Below are positions 59,951-64,000 of a stretch of DNA of 64,000 nt, one piece after another (position 1 is the stretch's first letter; each line of letters starts with the position of its first letter). This DNA comes from Streptomyces sp. NBC_01224 (lineage in GTDB: Bacteria; Actinomycetota; Actinomycetes; Streptomycetales; Streptomycetaceae), in NCBI RefSeq assembly GCF_036002945.1, contig NZ_CP108529.1, forward strand, positions 3,410,001 through 3,474,000, in the 5' to 3' direction. The translations under genes were made by a program, and so were the position numbers. A model generated the notes under the pieces. It made no database searches and was not told the origin of the DNA. It saw nothing but the letters and a program-made list of their open reading frames with translations.

Positions 59951-60592
59951 ATGGCGACCATGGCCGCCACCTCTCGTACCCCTTCCGTTTCCGCCCCCGG
60001 GACGCCTCCCGCGATGGGGCTGCGCGAGCGGAAGAAGCTCAAGACCAGGATCGCGATCCGCCGGGCGACATACCGGCTGATCTCCGAGCAGGGGTACGAC
60101 GCGACGACGATCGAGCAGATCGCGGAGGCGGCCGAGGTGTCGCCGAGCACCGTCTTCCGGTACTTCGCGACCAAGGAGGACATCGTCCTCACCGACGAGT
60201 ACGACCCGATCATGGAGGCCGAGCTGCGGAACCGGCCGGCCGACGAACCTCCGCTGGAGTCGCTGCGGTTCATCATGGCCGAGGCGCTGACGGCGTTCCT
60301 CGCGAGCGAGGAGGAAGAACTGCGGCAGCGCACCCGGCTGATGGTGGAGGTCCCCGCCATCCGGGCGCGGATGACGGAGACCATGTCGGACACGGCGAAG
60401 GTGCTGGCCCGGGCGCTCGCCGACCGCAGCGGCCGCGGCCCGGACGACCTGGAGGTCAGGGTGTTCATCGCGGCGGTGCTGGGGGCGCTGCGCGAGGTGA
60501 CGCTGTACTGGGGCGAGCACGGCCAGGAGGGCGACCTGATCGCGCTGATCAACCAGGCACTGGACACGCTCGAAGCCGGGCTGACGCTGTAG
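59951..60592 (+). CDS. TetR-family regulator of the adjacent MFS pump
   Basis: A 213-residue regulator. The helix-turn-helix is TRIAIRRATYRLISEQGYDA then TTIEQIAEAAEVSPSTVFRY, typical of the TetR group that controls efflux. The C-terminal ligand domain is helical (EALTAFLASEEEELRQRTRL). It starts 2 bases after the pump stop at ATG 59951; a second ATG at 59960 is possible. It likely binds the GAGAGTTAC/GTAACTCTC dyad. Confidence 0.92.
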   Translation: MATMAATSRTPSVSAPGTPPAMGLRERKKLKTRIAIRRATYRLISEQGYDATTIEQIAEAAEVSPSTVFRYFATKEDIVLTDEYDPIMEAELRNRPADEPPLESLRFIMAEALTAFLASEEEELRQRTRLMVEVPAIRARMTETMSDTAKVLARALADRSGRGPDDLEVRVFIAAVLGALREVTLYWGEHGQEGDLIALINQALDTLEAGLTL

Positions 60593-60629
60593 CCGGGGCT
60601 TCGCCCTCAGTCCCGGGACGGCTCCGTCG

Positions 60630-62660
60630 TCAGTCGTCGGACAGACTTGATCCGAGGCTCCGCGCCAGCGCCTCCCGGTCCGTCGTCGGCGCATCGCAGA
60701 CGAAGTGCCTGCACACATACGCCGTCGGCGCCCCGCCCACCATCGGCCGGTCCGCCAGCAGCGGGAACTCCGTCCCTGCCGTCTCCCCCGCCGCCACCAC
60801 CGCACCGGGCGCCCGCCCCAGCAGCGCCGTACGGTGCAGTTCGCCGCCGACCGGTCCGGCGACCGCGACCTCGCGCGGCCCGTCGAGCAGCGCCTCAGCG
60901 ACGGCGAGCCCCCAGCCGATGAACCTGGGAACCCGCGGGCCGAGCGCCTTCACCACGCCCAACGCCCCCTCCGCTGCGGTGCGATGGGCCTCCGAGCCGG
61001 TGTGAGCGGCGTACGAGAGCAGCGCACCGGCCGCCGCCGTCCAGCCCGCCGGGGTCGCGCTGTCGGTGGGGTCCTGCGGGCGGCGGATGAGCTTCTCGGC
61101 GTCGTCCGCCGTGTCGTACAGCTGCCCGCCCTCGCCGGTGAAGTGCTGGAGCACGATGTCGAGCAGGAAGCCGGCGAACTCCAGCCAGACGCCCTCACCG
61201 GTGACCGCGGCCAGGGCGAGGAAACCCTCCGCGACATCGCCGTAGTCCTCCAGGACCCCGGCGTGCCCGCCGGTCCTCCCGTCCTTCGACGTACGGGTCA
61301 GCCGGGCCACGTCGCCCATGTGCACCCGTACCAGCAGATCCGCCGCCTCGGTGGCGCGCTCGATCAGATCGGGCCGGTCGAAGTACGCCCCCGTCTCGGC
61401 GAGCGCGGCGATCGCCAGGCCGTTCCAGGCGGCGACCACCTTGTCGTCCCGCCCGGGACGCGGGCGCAGCTCACGGGCGGCCAGCAGCTTGGCCCGTACG
61501 TCGGCGGCCCGGTCCGCGTCCACCACGGTGCCCGTCCGCGCGAGCCGGAGGACCGAGGCGCCCTCCTCGAACGTGCCCTTCTCCGTCACCCCGAAGTGCT
61601 CGGCGGCGAAAGCCGCGTCCTGATCGCCGAGGACCTCCCTCAGCTGCTCGGGCGTCCATACGTAGTACGCGCCCTCGACATGCCGGCCGGCCCCGTCCTC
61701 GCTGTCGGCGTCGAGCGCGGAGGCGAAACCGCCCTCCGGCGTGCGCAGCTCGCGCACCATGAAGTCGGCGGTCTCCAGAGCGACCCGGCGGGCCAGTTCC
61801 GAGCCCGTCGACCGCCACAGGTGGGCGTACACCCGGCAGAGGAGCGCGTTGTCGTAAAGCATCTTCTCGAAGTGCGGCGTCACCCACTCCCGGTCCACCG
61901 AGTAGCGGGCGAAACCCCCGCCGAGCTGGTCGTACATACCGCCCATGGCCATCGCCGCGCAGGTGTCGGCGGCCATGTCCAGGGCGCCTTCCGCCCCGGT
62001 GCGGGCGTGGTGGCGCAGCAGGAACTCGATGATCATGGACGGCGGGAACTTGGGCGCGCCGCCGAACCCGCCGTGCTTCTCGTCGTACTCCCGGGTGAGC
62101 CCGAGGAGCGCCTGCGCCAGTTCGGGTTCGCCCGGCAGGCCTTCGCCGCCGTGTGCGAGGGAGCGCTGGGTGAGGTCGTGGACGATGCGTCCGGCGACCT
62201 CGGCGACCTCGTCGGGCCGGTCGGACCAGGCGGCCGCGACACCTTCGAGCACCTGATGGAAGGAGGGCATGCCGTGGCGCGGCTCGGGCGGGAAGTACGT
62301 GCCGAAGTAGAAGGGTTCGGCGTCGGCGGTCAGGAAGACGGTCATCGGCCAGCCGCCCTGGCCGGTCGCCGCCTGCACGGCCTCCATGTACACGGCGTCG
62401 ACGTCGGGCCGCTCCTCCCGGTCGACCTTCACCGGGACGAAGTGTTCGTTCAGATAGGCCGCGACCCGGTCGTCCTCGAACGATTCGTGCGCCATCACAT
62501 GACACCAGTGGCAGCTCGCGTAGCCGACGCTGAGCAGCACCGGCACATTCCGCCTGCGTGCCTCCTCGAAAGCCTCGGGCGACCACGGCCACCAGTCGAC
62601 CGGATTGTCGGCATGCTGGAGGAGGTACGGGGAAGTCTCACGGTCCAGGCGATTCGGCAT
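60630..62660 (-). CDS. Thioredoxin-fold DUF255 protein (YyaL/spermatogenesis-associated protein 20 family)
   Basis: A 676-residue protein. The N-terminal thioredoxin-like domain has [39 protein letters not shown] with Cys50 and Cys53, and [13 protein letters not shown]. The rest is an alpha/alpha toroid like N-acylglucosamine epimerases: [40 protein letters not shown] and MLYDNALL. It is widespread but biochemically poorly defined, perhaps a redox-linked sugar enzyme. The ATG at 62660 has AGAGGA upstream. It is divergent from the NB-ARC gene. Confidence 0.92.
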   Translation of the reverse strand: MPNRLDRETSPYLLQHADNPVDWWPWSPEAFEEARRRNVPVLLSVGYASCHWCHVMAHESFEDDRVAAYLNEHFVPVKVDREERPDVDAVYMEAVQAATGQGGWPMTVFLTADAEPFYFGTYFPPEPRHGMPSFHQVLEGVAAAWSDRPDEVAEVAGRIVHDLTQRSLAHGGEGLPGEPELAQALLGLTREYDEKHGGFGGAPKFPPSMIIEFLLRHHARTGAEGALDMAADTCAAMAMGGMYDQLGGGFARYSVDREWVTPHFEKMLYDNALLCRVYAHLWRSTGSELARRVALETADFMVRELRTPEGGFASALDADSEDGAGRHVEGAYYVWTPEQLREVLGDQDAAFAAEHFGVTEKGTFEEGASVLRLARTGTVVDADRAADVRAKLLAARELRPRPGRDDKVVAAWNGLAIAALAETGAYFDRPDLIERATEAADLLVRVHMGDVARLTRTSKDGRTGGHAGVLEDYGDVAEGFLALAAVTGEGVWLEFAGFLLDIVLQHFTGEGGQLYDTADDAEKLIRRPQDPTDSATPAGWTAAAGALLSYAAHTGSEAHRTAAEGALGVVKALGPRVPRFIGWGLAVAEALLDGPREVAVAGPVGGELHRTALLGRAPGAVVAAGETAGTEFPLLADRPMVGGAPTAYVCRHFVCDAPTTDREALARSLGSSLSDD

Positions 62661-62785
62661 ACCCACATCCTCTCTCAGGCCCGGTTGATCGCATCGCTCT
62701 CTCGCGCTGACGCGCCGTACCCAGCACACTGGGCGGCGATGACAGCAGGGGCAGTTGCAATCGTCGTATCCGGAGGGGGACACAC

Positions 62786-64000
62786 ATGCGGGACAGCCAT
62801 CGGGCCGAAGCCGAACGGCTGTTGGTACGCGCCGTCGAGGAGGAGGTACGGCGGTCGGGCGGCCGGGCGGACGCCGGTGCGCTGACGGCACGCGGGCGGG
62901 CCGCGCTCGACTCCCTGGCGGCCGGGGCTGCCGACGAGTACGCCGCGTACCTCCAGGCGCTGGACGCGGCGAAGGCCGGACAGCAGCCGCTGTCGCAGCG
63001 GTTCAGCCGATCGGCCATGGGAACTCCACTGCTGGTGACCGGAGTTGCCGCGGTCGCCGCCTTCGGCGCGGATGTCGCGTTCGGTACGGCGGCGGGGCCG
63101 GCCCTCGGCGCGGGCGCCGTCGTCGCGGTCGCGGGGGCCACGGCGACCGTCGCCAAGATCACCGCATCGCACTGGCCCGCCGCCCACCGGCGCGCAGGTG
63201 CACTCGGACAGCCCGGCGGCGCCGAACAGCTGCGGCTGCAGTGGCTGGCGGCGCTGGAAGTACGGGGCATCCGTCCGTTCCTCGACCAGCAGCGGATGCT
63301 CACCGCCTCGTCGCGCACACCGGCGAAAAAGGTCCCCGCGCAGTCGCGGACCGCCCCGTCGCTGCGCGGCGGGGACCGCAGCGCAGCGGCCCGTATGCGC
63401 GCGATCCTTGACCAGTCGTTCGGTCATCTGCCCGCGTCCGAGGGGCCGTTCGCCGGGCGACGGGCCGAGCTGGCGCAGATCGCGCAGTGGGTGCGGGAGG
63501 CCCGTGCGTCGACGGAGACCAAGCCGACCGTCGTCGTCCTGCACGGTGCGCCCGGCGCCGGGCGCACCACGCTCGCGGTACGGGCGGCGCACAGCCTGAA
63601 GGACCAGTTCCGGGGCGCCTGCGTGGTGGACCTGCGCGGCGACGTGGCCGGGGAGGCGCCGCTGGCGACGCGTGACGCGCTGCTGCATCTGCTGAACCGG
63701 CTGGGCGCGCCCCGCGAACAGCTGCTGTTCCGAGAGGGAGGCTCCCCCGGTCGAGCGGAGTCGGGAACTCGGGGAAGGGCCTTTGCCGAGCAGCAGGTGC
63801 GGCGGCTGAGCGAGTTGTACCACCAGCATCTGACCGGCACCCCGGTGACGATCGTCCTCGACGACGCCAGCGACGCCGCCCAGGTCCGCACGCTGGTTCC
63901 CGAGCGTTCCGACAGCCTCGTCCTCGTCACCGCCCGCGAGCCCCTGGAGCTGCCCGCCGACATCCCGGCCCGGGTCCATCAGCTGCCGGTCGGCGCACTG
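62786..64000 (+). CDS. NB-ARC-type ATPase (STAND-like), cut by window edge
   Basis: A frame of 405 codons open to the window end. The N-terminal helix-rich region ([20 protein letters not shown]) is followed by a hydrophobic stretch at about 75-125 ([20 protein letters not shown], then [18 protein letters not shown]). The nucleotide domain begins near [20 protein letters not shown], with P-loop [20 protein letters not shown] (Arg where Lys is usual) and Walker [12 protein letters not shown]. Family members continue into tetratricopeptide repeats, which would lie beyond the window. ATG 62786 has GGAGGGGG six bases upstream. An in-frame stretch near residues 316-331 ([16 protein letters not shown]) looks inserted. 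Confidence 0.82.
   Translation, partial: MRDSHRAEAERLLVRAVEEEVRRSGGRADAGALTARGRAALDSLAAGAADEYAAYLQALDAAKAGQQPLSQRFSRSAMGTPLLVTGVAAVAAFGADVAFGTAAGPALGAGAVVAVAGATATVAKITASHWPAAHRRAGALGQPGGAEQLRLQWLAALEVRGIRPFLDQQRMLTASSRTPAKKVPAQSRTAPSLRGGDRSAAARMRAILDQSFGHLPASEGPFAGRRAELAQIAQWVREARASTETKPTVVVLHGAPGAGRTTLAVRAAHSLKDQFRGACVVDLRGDVAGEAPLATRDALLHLLNRLGAPREQLLFREGGSPGRAESGTRGRAFAEQQVRRLSELYHQHLTGTPVTIVLDDASDAAQVRTLVPERSDSLVLVTAREPLELPADIPARVHQLPVGAL

Noticed and set aside
58392..59951. 519-codon leftward frame opposite the MFS pump
   Set aside because: Antisense shadow; the pump has all DHA2 motifs plus promoter and operator.

Overview
The window reads as a Streptomyces chromosome. GC is very high, GTG/TTG starts and apparently leaderless starts are frequent, and the lineage-typical families are present: an Scr1/DUF5753 regulator with a DUF397-like partner and an RsbW-like ATPase, PASTA-less Ser/Thr kinases, a Tad pilus locus with its own kinase/regulator pair, a GH18 chitinase behind a DasR-type site, and the GntP/RidA/IclR/KDG-kinase/D-aminoacylase block. 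No rRNA, tRNA, CRISPR array, prophage or complete insertion sequence was seen.

Layout. 0-3.5 kb: Dyp-type peroxidase with its usual companion protein, and an F420/LLM-class oxidoreductase. 3.7-14 kb: an accessory, scarred stretch. It holds a truncated secreted protein, the 3' end of a lost protease, a GOLPH3-domain gene, an IS5-type transposase scrap abutting an OmpA-gene scrap, a Ser/Thr kinase fused in frame to a 14-TM MFS transporter, a VapBC-like toxin-antitoxin pair, three copies (one only a stub) of a DUF397-like cassette, a DUF6193-like protein, and an ATPase/Scr1/DUF397-like trio.

13.5-25.5 kb: a Tad locus transcribed leftward (zinc-ribbon protein, CpaB, CpaE, two TadE-like proteins, CpaF, TadB, TadC, histidine kinase, NarL-type regulator, Flp pilin, TadE/G-like protein, lipoprotein, OmpA protein). 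Many junctions overlap or nearly touch, as expected for coupled translation. 26-30 kb: chitinase and a membrane Ser/Thr kinase.

30-37.4 kb: a catabolic block, with GntP permease, RidA, IclR and sugar kinase leftward and a D-threonine-aldolase-like deaminase and D-aminoacylase rightward, probably controlled by the IclR protein through TTGCA/TGCAA half-sites. 37.4-42 kb: a subtilisin preceded by the scrap of a second one, a siderophore-interacting flavoprotein divergent from a TetR gene across a twin direct repeat, and a trypsin-like protease.

42-50.3 kb: signalling genes, with an AraC/GyrI regulator, a SpoIIE phosphatase fused to an RsbW-like ATPase, and a giant soluble HAMP-array hybrid kinase translationally coupled to a response regulator. 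50.3-64 kb: HxlR/imine-reductase-like pair, arylamine N-acetyltransferase, alanine-type aminotransferase, two small unknowns, PEP carboxykinase, TrhA/hemolysin III, an EmrB-type MFS pump with TetR, a DUF255 thioredoxin-fold protein, and the start of an NB-ARC-type ATPase cut by the window edge.

The strongest candidates for something undescribed are the kinase-MFS fusion, the HAMP array, the repeated DUF397-like cassette next to the toxin-antitoxin pair, and several well-formed but unassigned operators. Function calls rest on recognised motifs and family knowledge; no database search was possible.
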